Positions 25,912 through 33,377 of a stretch of DNA of 37,980 bases are shown here, in pieces; the stretch's first letter is position 1; each line of letters opens with the position of its first letter. Origin of the DNA: an uncultured Selenomonadales bacterium (GTDB lineage: Bacteria > Bacillota > Negativicutes > Selenomonadales > Selenomonadaceae); the NCBI GenBank assembly GCA_946407095.1, contig CAMJMR010000024.1, forward strand, positions 1 to 37,980. Direction: 5' to 3'. The notes beneath the pieces are model-generated. The model saw only the letters and a list, made by a program, of their open reading frames with translations, had not been told where the DNA came from and did no database searches. The position numbers were made by a program, and so were the translations under genes.

Positions 25912-27609
25912 TTGAAAATGAACGGAGCGCGAGCACTGCTTGAGAGCCTGAAGAATGAGGGCGTTGAATTGGTATTCGGCTACCCCGGCGGCGTCGTGCT
26001 GAAACTTTACGACGAAATTTATAAAATGAAGTTCCCCAACATCTTGACGGGACACGAACAGGGCGCGGTGCACGCGGCTGACGGCTACGCGCGGGCAAGC
26101 GGCAAGGTCGGTGTCGTCATAGCCACGAGCGGCCCCGGCGCGGCGAATTTAATCACGGGCATCGCTACCGCCTACATGGATTCGATTCCGCTGGTCTGCA
26201 TAACGGGACAGGTCGCCAACCACGCCATTGGCAAAGATTCTTTCCAAGAGGTCGACGTTTACGGCATAACCACGCCGATAACCAAGCACAACTACCTTGT
26301 CAAGGATGTGCACGACTTGCCGCGCGTCGTCAAGGAAGCGTTCTTCATTGCGCGCACGGGCAGGCAAGGCCCCGTTTCGATTGACATTGCCGCTGACGTT
26401 TTCAATGCCGAATGCGATTTCAACTACCCCGAAACGATAAATCTGCGCGGCTACAGCGGGAAAAATCCTGTGGCGGAGGTTGCGATTGAGGAAGTCGTCA
26501 AAGCGGTTGAGTCTTGCTCTCGCCCGCTGATTTTCGTTGGCGGCGGCGTGATAAGCTCGGAGACTTCAGACGACTTGCGCGCGATAGTAAAGCGGCTCGG
26601 TTGCCCGTCGACTTCGACGCTTATGGGGCTCGGCTGTATCGACGCCGACACTGACGGCTTTTTGGGCTTCGCGGGTATGCACGGCTCATACGGCGCGAAC
26701 ATGGCGATTCAAACTTGCGACTTGCTTTTGTGTATCGGAATGCGTTTCAGCGACAGAGTGACGGGACGCGTCAAAGATTTTGCTCCGAACGCCAAGATTG
26801 TCCACTTTGAACTCGACCCCGCCGAAGTCAACAAGAATGTCCAAGCCGACTTGAAAGTTATCGGCGACCTGCGTCAATCGCTGCCGTTGTTCAGAGAAAA
26901 GCTCGATGCCGCGCAGATTGACTTTGCCGAAAAATTTTCCGCGTGGAAGGCTCAAGCCGTCGACAAGGGCGCGGAACATCCCTTCAGCTGGACGGACGAA
27001 GGCGACGAGATTAAACCCGGCGCACTTATCAGCAAAATCAGCAGTATCTGCGACGAAAATACAATCGCCGTCACTGACGTCGGTCAACATCAAATGTGGG
27101 CGGCTCAATTCTTCAAAGCGCACAAGCCTCGCCAATTTTTGACGTCGGGCGGCTTGGGAACTATGGGCTACGGCTTGCCCGCCGCCATGGGCGCGAAGTT
27201 GGCTTGCCCCGACAAAAACGTCGTGCTGTTCACCGGCGACGGCTCAATCATGATGAACGTCCAGGAACTCGCCACGCTCGCCGACAACGACATCGACGTT
27301 AAGATTGTCATCGTCCACAACTTTATTCTGGGCATGGTCGGGCAATGGCAACGGCTTTTCTACGAACATCACTATTCGGCGTCCGAACTCAAATGCAAGC
27401 GCGACTTTGTGAAGATAGCGGAGGCAATGGGACTGCGCGGCTACCGCTTGACGAAGGCGGAAGAGCTTGAAGACGATTTGGTAGAAATTCTGTTCTCGAA
27501 GGGCGCGGCGGTTATCGACGTGTGGGTGCCCGAAGAGGAAAACGTTTTGCCCATGGTGCCGGGCGGCAGGCGGCTTGACCAAATGGTTTTGGGGAGCGCG
27601 AAGGAATGA
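25912..27609 (+). CDS. ilvB: Acetolactate synthase large subunit
   Basis: 565 residues. The ThDP enzyme makes acetolactate or acetohydroxybutyrate, the first common step of Val/Leu/Ile synthesis. The Pyr domain carries GYPGGVVLKLYDE and the catalytic Glu in LTGHEQGAVHAADGYARA near residue 50. The middle domain has the FAD-type region FAGMHGSYGANMAIQTCDLL. The PP domain has GDGSIMMNVQELATLADNDI near 445-465. The motif after it reads HNFILGMVGQWQ where NNxxLGMVRQWQ is usual. TTG 25912 is eight bases after AAGGAGG; ATG 25918 is the alternative. No small regulatory subunit (ilvN) follows; yigZ overlaps its stop by four bases instead. The enzyme may use a small subunit from elsewhere. Confidence 0.93.
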   Translation: MKMNGARALLESLKNEGVELVFGYPGGVVLKLYDEIYKMKFPNILTGHEQGAVHAADGYARASGKVGVVIATSGPGAANLITGIATAYMDSIPLVCITGQVANHAIGKDSFQEVDVYGITTPITKHNYLVKDVHDLPRVVKEAFFIARTGRQGPVSIDIAADVFNAECDFNYPETINLRGYSGKNPVAEVAIEEVVKAVESCSRPLIFVGGGVISSETSDDLRAIVKRLGCPSTSTLMGLGCIDADTDGFLGFAGMHGSYGANMAIQTCDLLLCIGMRFSDRVTGRVKDFAPNAKIVHFELDPAEVNKNVQADLKVIGDLRQSLPLFREKLDAAQIDFAEKFSAWKAQAVDKGAEHPFSWTDEGDEIKPGALISKISSICDENTIAVTDVGQHQMWAAQFFKAHKPRQFLTSGGLGTMGYGLPAAMGAKLACPDKNVVLFTGDGSIMMNVQELATLADNDIDVKIVIVHNFILGMVGQWQRLFYEHHYSASELKCKRDFVKIAEAMGLRGYRLTKAEELEDDLVEILFSKGAAVIDVWVPEEENVLPMVPGGRRLDQMVLGSAKE

Positions 27610-28244
27610 ACTTCAAGACGGTTGCTGACGGCGAAATTTTCGGCGCGGCTTACGAAGTCAACAAGTCGAAGTTTCTGGCGCACGTTCGGCACGTCGAAAG
27701 CGAAGAATCTGCGCGGGACTTCGTGCTGACGATTCGGAAGAAATATTTCGACGCGACGCATAATTGTTCGGCGTGGGTGCTCGGTGAGCGCGGCGACAAA
27801 CAGAAATCGAATGACGATGGCGAACCGGGCGGCACGGCGGGCAATCCGATTTTGGAGACGATAAAAAAGAACGGCTTGACGAACTGCGCGGTCGTCGTGA
27901 CGCGTTACTTCGGCGGAATAAAACTCGGCGCGGGCGGCTTGATTCGGGCTTATTCGCACACGGCAGCACTCGGCATCAATGCCGCGCGCCTCGTGCAGAT
28001 AACCGCCTTCCGAAAACTTTCCTTGACGCTCGAATACAATTTCTTGGCGACGATCGAAAATTACTTGCGCAACAAAAAAATCAGCGTCACCCACACCGAT
28101 TACGCCGATGTCGTGACGCTGGATTTGATTTTGTTGCCCGCGCAGGTCGAAGGCTTTTTGGCGGAACTGAACGACTTGACTGCCGCGAATTTTTTATGCG
28201 AAGAGCTCGGTGAAGTACTTATCCCCGTCGAAGTCGAACATTAA
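27606..28244 (+). CDS. yigZ: YigZ/IMPACT family protein
   Basis: 212 residues. The N-terminal UPF0029/IMPACT domain has EVNKSKFLAHVRHVESEESA, NCSAWVLGERGDKQKSNDDG, EPGGTAGNPIL and the signature VVVTRYFGGIKLGAGGLIRAYS (about 100-120). The C-terminal ferredoxin-like DUF1949 domain is about 140-205. The biochemical role is unsettled; the eukaryotic relative IMPACT affects translational control. ATGA overlap with ilvB shows coupling. The C-terminal codons (LGEVLIPVEVEH) are repeated past a REP-like element as LGEVLIPVAVEA, suggesting the gene end was replaced. Confidence 0.92.
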   Translation: MNFKTVADGEIFGAAYEVNKSKFLAHVRHVESEESARDFVLTIRKKYFDATHNCSAWVLGERGDKQKSNDDGEPGGTAGNPILETIKKNGLTNCAVVVTRYFGGIKLGAGGLIRAYSHTAALGINAARLVQITAFRKLSLTLEYNFLATIENYLRNKKISVTHTDYADVVTLDLILLPAQVEGFLAELNDLTAANFLCEELGEVLIPVEVEH

Positions 28245-28361
28245 GCTTAAGCGCGGCGATAACGTTCAAAGTGTCGGACGGCACGGCGCGCTATCAGGAT
28301 GCAACGTCACGTTGCCGAAGAGCTCGGTGAAGTGCTTATCCCTGTTGCGGTTGAAGCGTAA
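28243..28361 (+). repeat. REP-like 3'-end element after yigZ, with duplicated gene tail
   Basis: The element (28243-28316) matches the copy after comF end to end, closing with GGATGCAACGTCACGTTGCC. A second yigZ tail at 28317-28361 follows. It matches 28200-28244 for 25 of its first 26 bases; most later changes are at third codon positions. On the other strand this duplicate encodes the C-terminus TLQPQQG of the DUF262 gene. Confidence 0.85.
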
Positions 28362-30405
28362 ACCAAATTTCGTCCTTGCAGTTGGTATCGCCCATTCGGT
28401 CGAAGTTGTCCACGAGGATTTTCGCCATCCTTAAGCAGGTCTTGGTATCGAAGTCAATCTTCATGTAAAAGCCGTCGTCGATTTTGAAATTCGTCGGCTC
28501 GGTCTGAAACAGCCTTTTGGGAACGTTTTCAAGTTGCGTCGCCTTGCGGAAGGTGTCCTTGTCCAGCGCGTAGAGTTGTTTCGCAATTTCCCAAAGCAAC
28601 CGGTTCCAATGCGTCATTTTCATTTCCTTGCCGAAGACGGAAAGGGTCGCGGGCTTCGTATAAGTGAAGGCGTTGAAGTCCCCCTCCAACTTGAAAATTT
28701 CCGTGGCGTTTTGGATTGTCGCGTTGAACTCTTCGGGCAACGTCCAGACTTTGACGGCCGCCGCCGCCAACTTTTGAGCCCGCGCCTGAATCTGTTTGCT
28801 TGTCCATTGTGAATCGCCGCTTAACGTCTTCGTGAAGGAAAAACACGACCGCGCATAGCGGATTTTTTTTTGCTCGAAAATGTCGCCGCGTCCCCTTTCC
28901 GCACCGTTGACAAGCGTCTGGTTGCCCAAAGCTTGAGTCCACGGCTCGTGAGATTGCAAACCGCCGCGCTCGGTCAGATAACTTTTCCAAGCGGTATTGG
29001 GCTTTTTCGGCAGAATTTGTTCGACGGCAACGTCCGAATATGCAGGCAAAGTTTGCGGGCTCTCCGCCCGCTCCAAAGAGTAAAGCAGATACTTGAAGCC
29101 GTCGCTTTTTATGCGGTCTTGCAAGTCGGTATTCATCAGCGCGGCTTGAAAGTCGTTGTCGTTGGGAAAAGCGCGGTCGCCGCTGCCGAAGGTTATCGCC
29201 TGCCAAAAAGCTTTTTCGGTCAAAGGATTTTCCTTGTCGAGGCGCGCAAGGACGTTGCCCGCGAATTGTTGGTCGATGCCGTTGCGCTTGCAAGCCTTGG
29301 CGCGGAAGGCAAGCGAAATCATTGCGTCGACGAACTTTATAAACGTCGCCTCGTCGAAGTGATTTTGTTCGTAACGGTCAAGCAGATACATCAGGATAAT
29401 CGGCGCGTTGTCGGCTTTGAGCAGAAAAGTCAGCTCGTAAAATTTTTTATCAAGCGCGGACAGGTCAGCGAAGGCGATTTCGGCACTGAAGAGGCACCGT
29501 TTGAACAGTTTGGCGTAGCGGAGCATGTCGCGCAGGCAAACTTCGGCGTCGGCGTCGAAAAATTTTTCGTACTCGACTTTGAATATCTCGTAAAGATTTT
29601 TGTTGCTTAGCTGCCGCTGCCCGTCCGATATGGCATTCGATTTGCGCTTGGTTATCAGATACTGCACCATGAACTTTTCGACGCTGTTCGACGGGCGCAG
29701 GAGCTCTTCCACCTTCAGCCAGTAATTTTTGTACATCGTCGTTTGCAGGTCGTAAGCAAGCGGCATGAGCAGAAAATTTCTAACCAAATCCGTTTGCGAA
29801 AGGTTGAGCCCCGTTGAGTTCAGCGATTCAAAAATTTCTTGCGGGTTTTCCTTGTCGAGGCAAATGCTTACGATGTTCAGCTTATCTATCGCGTCGCAAA
29901 AATCTTCGTGCGTGAGATTCGACTTGGCAATTTCTTCGCGGAAGAAACGATAATTTCTGTACATGGCGGAGGATTTTTCGTCGTCGGTGAAATCGTCCGC
30001 GCCGTCCATAATTTTTTGGAAAACGCCTTGGTCGAATTCGGTCGGGCGCAAACGAAATTTATTTTCCGCGCCGCAGGAGGTGTGCCTTAAAAATTTCGCA
30101 TTGATGTTCGCCTTCAAGCTGTCGTCGGCAAAGTCGTAAAGGGCGCGCGCGAATAGGATAATGCTTGCGATTCGCTGTTGCCCGTCGATTATCGTGTAGT
30201 CTTGAAAAATATCGTCGGCGGGCGTGCTTTGATAGACGAACGTCCCGATAAAGTGCGGCTTGCCGTTCGTGACTATGCGAATCATATCGTTGAACAGTTG
30301 CGCGCAATGCGTCGCCTTCCAATCGTAATTGCGCTGATAGACGGGAATGACCAAAGTCACTTCGCCCGACATGAATTTTTTAAAAGTATCTTTACCGGCT
30401 TGCAC
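28336..30405 (-). CDS. DUF262/DUF1524 (GmrSD-like) protein with altered HNH motif
   Basis: 689 residues. The N-terminal DUF262 ParB-like domain has VIPVYQRNYDWKATHCAQLF and the nucleotide-binding DGQQR near residue 76. A helical middle follows, then a C-terminal DUF1524 domain with WTQALGNQTLVNG and a K-K-I-R-Y-A-R-S segment. GmrSD-type enzymes restrict modified DNA using an HNH-like 'EHILPQ' motif; here the aligned stretch reads VEQILPK near residue 464, the His being replaced by Gln. It may have lost nuclease activity or use another residue. I chose GTG 30405, eight bases after GGAGG; ATG at 30435 is the alternative. It stands alone, convergent to yigZ and divergent from ybaK. Confidence 0.85.
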   Translation of the reverse strand: MQAGKDTFKKFMSGEVTLVIPVYQRNYDWKATHCAQLFNDMIRIVTNGKPHFIGTFVYQSTPADDIFQDYTIIDGQQRIASIILFARALYDFADDSLKANINAKFLRHTSCGAENKFRLRPTEFDQGVFQKIMDGADDFTDDEKSSAMYRNYRFFREEIAKSNLTHEDFCDAIDKLNIVSICLDKENPQEIFESLNSTGLNLSQTDLVRNFLLMPLAYDLQTTMYKNYWLKVEELLRPSNSVEKFMVQYLITKRKSNAISDGQRQLSNKNLYEIFKVEYEKFFDADAEVCLRDMLRYAKLFKRCLFSAEIAFADLSALDKKFYELTFLLKADNAPIILMYLLDRYEQNHFDEATFIKFVDAMISLAFRAKACKRNGIDQQFAGNVLARLDKENPLTEKAFWQAITFGSGDRAFPNDNDFQAALMNTDLQDRIKSDGFKYLLYSLERAESPQTLPAYSDVAVEQILPKKPNTAWKSYLTERGGLQSHEPWTQALGNQTLVNGAERGRGDIFEQKKIRYARSCFSFTKTLSGDSQWTSKQIQARAQKLAAAAVKVWTLPEEFNATIQNATEIFKLEGDFNAFTYTKPATLSVFGKEMKMTHWNRLLWEIAKQLYALDKDTFRKATQLENVPKRLFQTEPTNFKIDDGFYMKIDFDTKTCLRMAKILVDNFDRMGDTNCKDEIWFTLQPQQG

Positions 30406-30476
30406 AGGCACCGCCTCCAAAAAATTTTCCGTCATTATAAAAATCTGCGCGGAAATTTTCAACACGGGCGGCGCGG

Positions 30477-30506
30477 TTTACTTTCTTCGCGGACGCGTGA
30501 TATAAT
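30477..30506 (+). promoter_or_regulatory. ybaK promoter with extended -10
   Basis: TTTACT (30477-30482), 18 bp, TGATATAAT with perfect TATAAT at 30501-30506. AAGGAGG precedes the TTG start at 30539. Confidence 0.65.
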
Positions 30507-30538
30507 CGCCCGCAATTCAAGGCAAGGAGGAAAGCAAT

Positions 30539-31006
30539 TTGTCTATCGAAAGGGTCAGAAAGTTTTTCGCGGAAATCGGCGAGCCCGAACGCGTGATTGA
30601 GTTTGAACAGTCGACGGCCACCAGCGAGCTTGCCGCGCAGGCGTTGGGTTGCGAGGTCGGACGCATCGCCAAAACAATTTCGGTCTTCGTCGACAAAAAG
30701 CCCGTGCTGATTTTGATGTCGGGCGATATGAAAATCGACAACAAAAAGTTCAAGGCGCAATTCAACTGCCGCCCGCACATGATACCCGTCGAGGAGGTCG
30801 AAGGCTTAATCGGTCACGCGGTCGGCGGCGTGTGTCCGTTCGCCGTCAACGAGGGCGTGCCCATTTACCTTGACGCGTCGCTTGAGCGTTTCGACGTGGT
30901 CTATCCCGCTGCCGGCAACGACAAAAGTTGTGCGCGCTTTAAAATCGACGAGCTGCCCCGCTACATAAAAAGCGCGGGACGCGTCGACGTTGCCCGCCCA
31001 AAATGA
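30539..31006 (+). CDS. ybaK: YbaK/EbsC-family aminoacyl-tRNA deacylase
   Basis: 155 residues with the YbaK fold: RVIEFEQSTATSELAAQALG, the catalytic-lysine region RIAKTISVFVDKKPVLILMSGD near residues 40-62, and the GHAVGGVCPFAVNEGVPIYLD signature near 91-111. Members hydrolyse misacylated Cys- or Ala-tRNAPro; which substrate is used here cannot be told. The start is TTG 30539, following AAGGAGGAAAGCAAT. Single gene; the promoter of the next gene lies across its stop. Confidence 0.9.
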   Translation: MSIERVRKFFAEIGEPERVIEFEQSTATSELAAQALGCEVGRIAKTISVFVDKKPVLILMSGDMKIDNKKFKAQFNCRPHMIPVEEVEGLIGHAVGGVCPFAVNEGVPIYLDASLERFDVVYPAAGNDKSCARFKIDELPRYIKSAGRVDVARPK

Positions 31007-31018
31007 ATTTGCTATAAT
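30990..31018 (+). promoter_or_regulatory. Promoter of the secreted protein gene
   Basis: TTGCCC (30990-30995), 17 bp, TATAAT (31013-31018). The -35 box and spacer sit inside the end of ybaK. Confidence 0.65.
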
Positions 31019-31040
31019 CGGCGCGGAAAGGATGAGCGAC

Positions 31041-31676
31041 ATGAAAATTTTCACGCGGCGCAAGAAACTTTTCGCGGGGCTGATATCGGCGGCAATGCTC
31101 TTTTCCGTGACGCCGACCTTCGCGCAGGAGGACGACGGCGAAATCATAACGGAAGTCCCGACGGCGATTTATACTTGGGTGCAGTCGACGGCGCGAGCCA
31201 ATTACTGGTTCAATCACTTGCACATGGGCTATCGCGTCAAAGACGACGGCACGCTTGATTTGAATACGCTGATGGTTCCTACGGTTTGCATTTACGATAA
31301 CGTTCAGATTGAAGACGTGATTCAGAAACGGCGTTGGCGCAAACTTTCCACGAAGGGCTACGACAGGCTTGCCGGCCGCGCAGATTATCTGAAGTTCGAT
31401 TTGCCGAAGGGGACGGTGCAAGTCGCCGAGCGCGTCGATTTGGACGATACATGGGCTCCGCTGGACAAAGACGTTTCGGGCGAGCCGCTTGAATTGAAAA
31501 GCTTGCCGAGCAAAGACATTCGCTACAATTTTTACCGCACGATATTGGAATGGGCGCGGGCGCATAACGAGGAAATAATTCGTCGTTCGCGAGGCACTTT
31601 GAGCGAGGCAGACGCCGCCCTTGAGCCGAACGAAATGCCGATTAACAAAATTTTTATTCCGCCCGCCGAAGGTTAG
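31041..31676 (+). CDS. Secreted protein of unknown function
   Basis: 211 residues. A clear Sec signal peptide (MKIFTRRKKLFAGLISAAML, continuing FSVTPTFAQ; cleavage after TFA about residue 28) precedes a soluble domain of about 180 residues, rich in Trp, Tyr and Arg (TAIYTWVQSTARANYWFNHL, VQIEDVIQKRRWRKLS, RYNFYRTILEWARAHNEEII). There are no cysteines after position 80 and no lipobox. I do not recognise the family. ATG 31041 is preceded by GAAAGGATGAGCGAC; an in-frame ATG at 31032 overlaps the site. Confidence 0.8.
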   Translation: MKIFTRRKKLFAGLISAAMLFSVTPTFAQEDDGEIITEVPTAIYTWVQSTARANYWFNHLHMGYRVKDDGTLDLNTLMVPTVCIYDNVQIEDVIQKRRWRKLSTKGYDRLAGRADYLKFDLPKGTVQVAERVDLDDTWAPLDKDVSGEPLELKSLPSKDIRYNFYRTILEWARAHNEEIIRRSRGTLSEADAALEPNEMPINKIFIPPAEG

Positions 31677-31737
31677 AGGTTGTTACGCGGCGGCTTGCGT
31701 GCTCCGATTCGGCGATTCAATGACTTTTGAGTTGATT

Positions 31738-31782
31738 AACTACTTTCTTTCACCGAGGAAAGACCCGCTTTAGAAGCGGGGG
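31738..31782. repeat. Truncated dispersed repeat joined to an orphan IS200/IS605-like end
   Basis: CTACTTTCTTTCACCGAGGAAAG matches the first arm and loop of the dispersed hairpin and then stops abruptly at ACCCGCTTTAGAAGCGGGGG. That hairpin is like the ends of the TnpB element (CCCCCGCCT...AGGCGGGGG). No tnpB is present. It could be a relic insertion. The rest of 31677-31903 holds only the small ORF listed next. Confidence 0.5.
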
Positions 31783-31859
31783 AACAGCTGGTACGCGGAG
31801 ACTACCTTTAAGCCGTCAACGATTTTCAACGCGTCCGCTGGGTCAAGCATCACGCTCAA
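31770..31859 (-). CDS. Possible 29-codon ORF or gene remnant
   Basis: TTG start at 31859 five bases after GGGAGGTG, encoding LSVMLDPADALKIVDGLKVV then SAYQLFPRF. The last four codons come from the IS-like hairpin, so this may be the 5' remnant of a longer gene truncated by insertion. Only the ribosome binding site supports it. Confidence 0.3.
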   Translation of the reverse strand: MSVMLDPADALKIVDGLKVVSAYQLFPRF

Positions 31860-31903
31860 TAGCACCTCCCTTTTTTACCGACAGTCCTTAATTTGCCAAC
31901 GAA

Positions 31904-31928
31904 AAAAGCCTCCGCTAAGGAGGCTTTT
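31904..31928 (-). terminator. Terminator of the GT2 gene
   Basis: AAAAGCCTCC-GCTAA-GGAGGCTTTT overlaps the last base pairs of the gene's stop codon region. On the minus strand it continues into TTTTTTCG. Confidence 0.85.
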
Positions 31929-33180
31929 AGTATGTGCGTTTCTTTACGAAGTCGTCATAGCTCATGGCGCGGGTGTGCCGAGTGTGCGCCCATTCGTGCT
32001 CGTTGCGGTGCAGGAAGCCGATAAAAATAATCGGTATCCACGAGTAGATGAACAGCGGGTAGAACAGCAGATACCACCACGACTTCAGCTTGGCGCGAAC
32101 TTTGACCAGGATAATCATCGGCAAGACGTATTGCGCGACCATAATGACCATTAGGATTTGCGACGGCAGGACGGAATAAATATTCGTGTAGAGCGCGCCG
32201 ACCGCCAGCTGAATGTAACTCATTGCGAAGAAAAACGACGACAGCATAAGGAAATGCGGCTGCAACAGATACAAACAGCCGTCGAACATGCGAATGTCCT
32301 TGCGCCGCCAGCCTTCGCGTAACATTTTCGGGATAAAGCGGTGAGCCACGTCAAATTGCCCTTGCGCCCAACGCTTGCGCTGCGTCCACGATTGCGCGAA
32401 CGTCAAAGGCTTTTCGTCGTAAACAATGGCATCGTGCGCCCAAGTCGTCTTCAAACCTTCGGCGAGCGACTTCATGGTAAATTCCATGTCTTCGGTGAGG
32501 CAAGTGGCGCGCCAACCGTATTTCTTGAGCACGTCGAGGGTAATGCACATGCCCGTGCCGCCCAAGACCGCCGACAAGCCGATATTCGTTTTGGCGAGGT
32601 GGCTGACGTAGTCGATAACCCAAAAGGCAATGGCGAAGGTGCCGCTGACCCACGTGTCGTAGGGATTTTTCGCGTCGAGGAAGCCTTGAATGATTTTATC
32701 GCCCTTGCAGAGCCGATTGTTCATTTCAAACAGAAATTTCGGGTGAACGAGGTTGTCGGCGTCGAAAATGGCGACGGCGTCGTAAACTTGCCCGCGAGCC
32801 TCCATTTCAAACAGCCGTTCAAACATCCACTCCAGCGCGAAGCCTTTAGACTTTTTTGTCTCGTCGACGCGCTTGCAAACGATAGCTCCTGCCTGCGCGG
32901 CAATTTCGGCGGTATTGTCGGCGCAGTTGTCGGCAATGACGTAAATGTCGTAGAGTTCGGCGGGGTAGTCGAGCGATTTAAGATTTTCAATGAGCTGACC
33001 GATAACCGCGCTTTCGTTGTGAGCGGCGACAATCACGGCGAATTTTTTTTGCGGCGTCGTGATTTTGACTTCCTTGCGCCGCCACATCCCGAAGAATCCT
33101 ATCAGGCAAAGGTAAAACGTGAACACGAACAGCACGGCTTGAATCGGAACCATCAAAACATCGAGCGGGTAATTGAACAT
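31927..33180 (-). CDS. Processive-type family 2 glycosyltransferase, membrane bound
   Basis: 417 residues. An N-terminal membrane helix (VLMVPIQAVLFVFTFYLCLIG) precedes the GT-A domain (FAVIVAAHNESAVIGQLIEN; IADNCADNT; metal motif FDADN; CLTEDMEFT; product motif QRKRW). Three or four C-terminal helices follow (FLMLSSFFFAMSYIQLAVGA, SQILMVIMVAQYVLPMIILV, WWYLLFYPLFIYSWIPIIFIG). This is the layout of cellulose, hyaluronan and poly-N-acetylglucosamine synthase-like enzymes that extend and export a chain; sugar and polymer are unknown. ATG 33180 is preferred; a TTG at 33198 is in frame and neither has a strong ribosome binding site. Single gene with its own promoter and terminator, no partner deacetylase or PilZ gene nearby. 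Confidence 0.9.
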   Translation of the reverse strand: MFNYPLDVLMVPIQAVLFVFTFYLCLIGFFGMWRRKEVKITTPQKKFAVIVAAHNESAVIGQLIENLKSLDYPAELYDIYVIADNCADNTAEIAAQAGAIVCKRVDETKKSKGFALEWMFERLFEMEARGQVYDAVAIFDADNLVHPKFLFEMNNRLCKGDKIIQGFLDAKNPYDTWVSGTFAIAFWVIDYVSHLAKTNIGLSAVLGGTGMCITLDVLKKYGWRATCLTEDMEFTMKSLAEGLKTTWAHDAIVYDEKPLTFAQSWTQRKRWAQGQFDVAHRFIPKMLREGWRRKDIRMFDGCLYLLQPHFLMLSSFFFAMSYIQLAVGALYTNIYSVLPSQILMVIMVAQYVLPMIILVKVRAKLKSWWYLLFYPLFIYSWIPIIFIGFLHRNEHEWAHTRHTRAMSYDDFVKKRTY

Positions 33181-33214
33181 TATCGAACCTAATTTCAAAA
33201 GTAATTGTGCGGCT

Positions 33215-33243
33215 AGTCTAACTGCCCGCGCCTACCTTGTCAA
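33215..33243 (-). promoter_or_regulatory. Promoter of the GT2 gene
   Basis: On the minus strand a consensus TTGACA (33238-33243), 17 bp, TAGACT (33215-33220), about 35 bases from the start codon. Confidence 0.7.
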
Positions 33244-33300
33244 GGTTAGCGGCCGATTAAAAAGCCGCCCGCTGCGCCGAAAATTTTCTGCCGCCGCGCA

Positions 33301-33368
33301 GGAGCAACGTGACATTGCCTCCAGATAGCGCGTTCAATTGCCCACAATTTCAATCGCTCGCCGCGCTG
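33301..33368 (-). repeat. Diverged REP-like 3'-end element after the oppF-like gene
   Basis: Read on the minus strand: GCGCGGCGAGCGATTGAA ... ACGCGCTATCTGGAGGC, then AATGTCACGTTGC. It aligns with the copies after comF and yigZ, with one change in the left arm of the palindrome, and again starts just past a stop codon (oppF-like stop at 33378) in the gene's orientation. No duplicated gene tail follows it. Confidence 0.65.
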
Positions 33369-33377
33369 AAACGCAAT

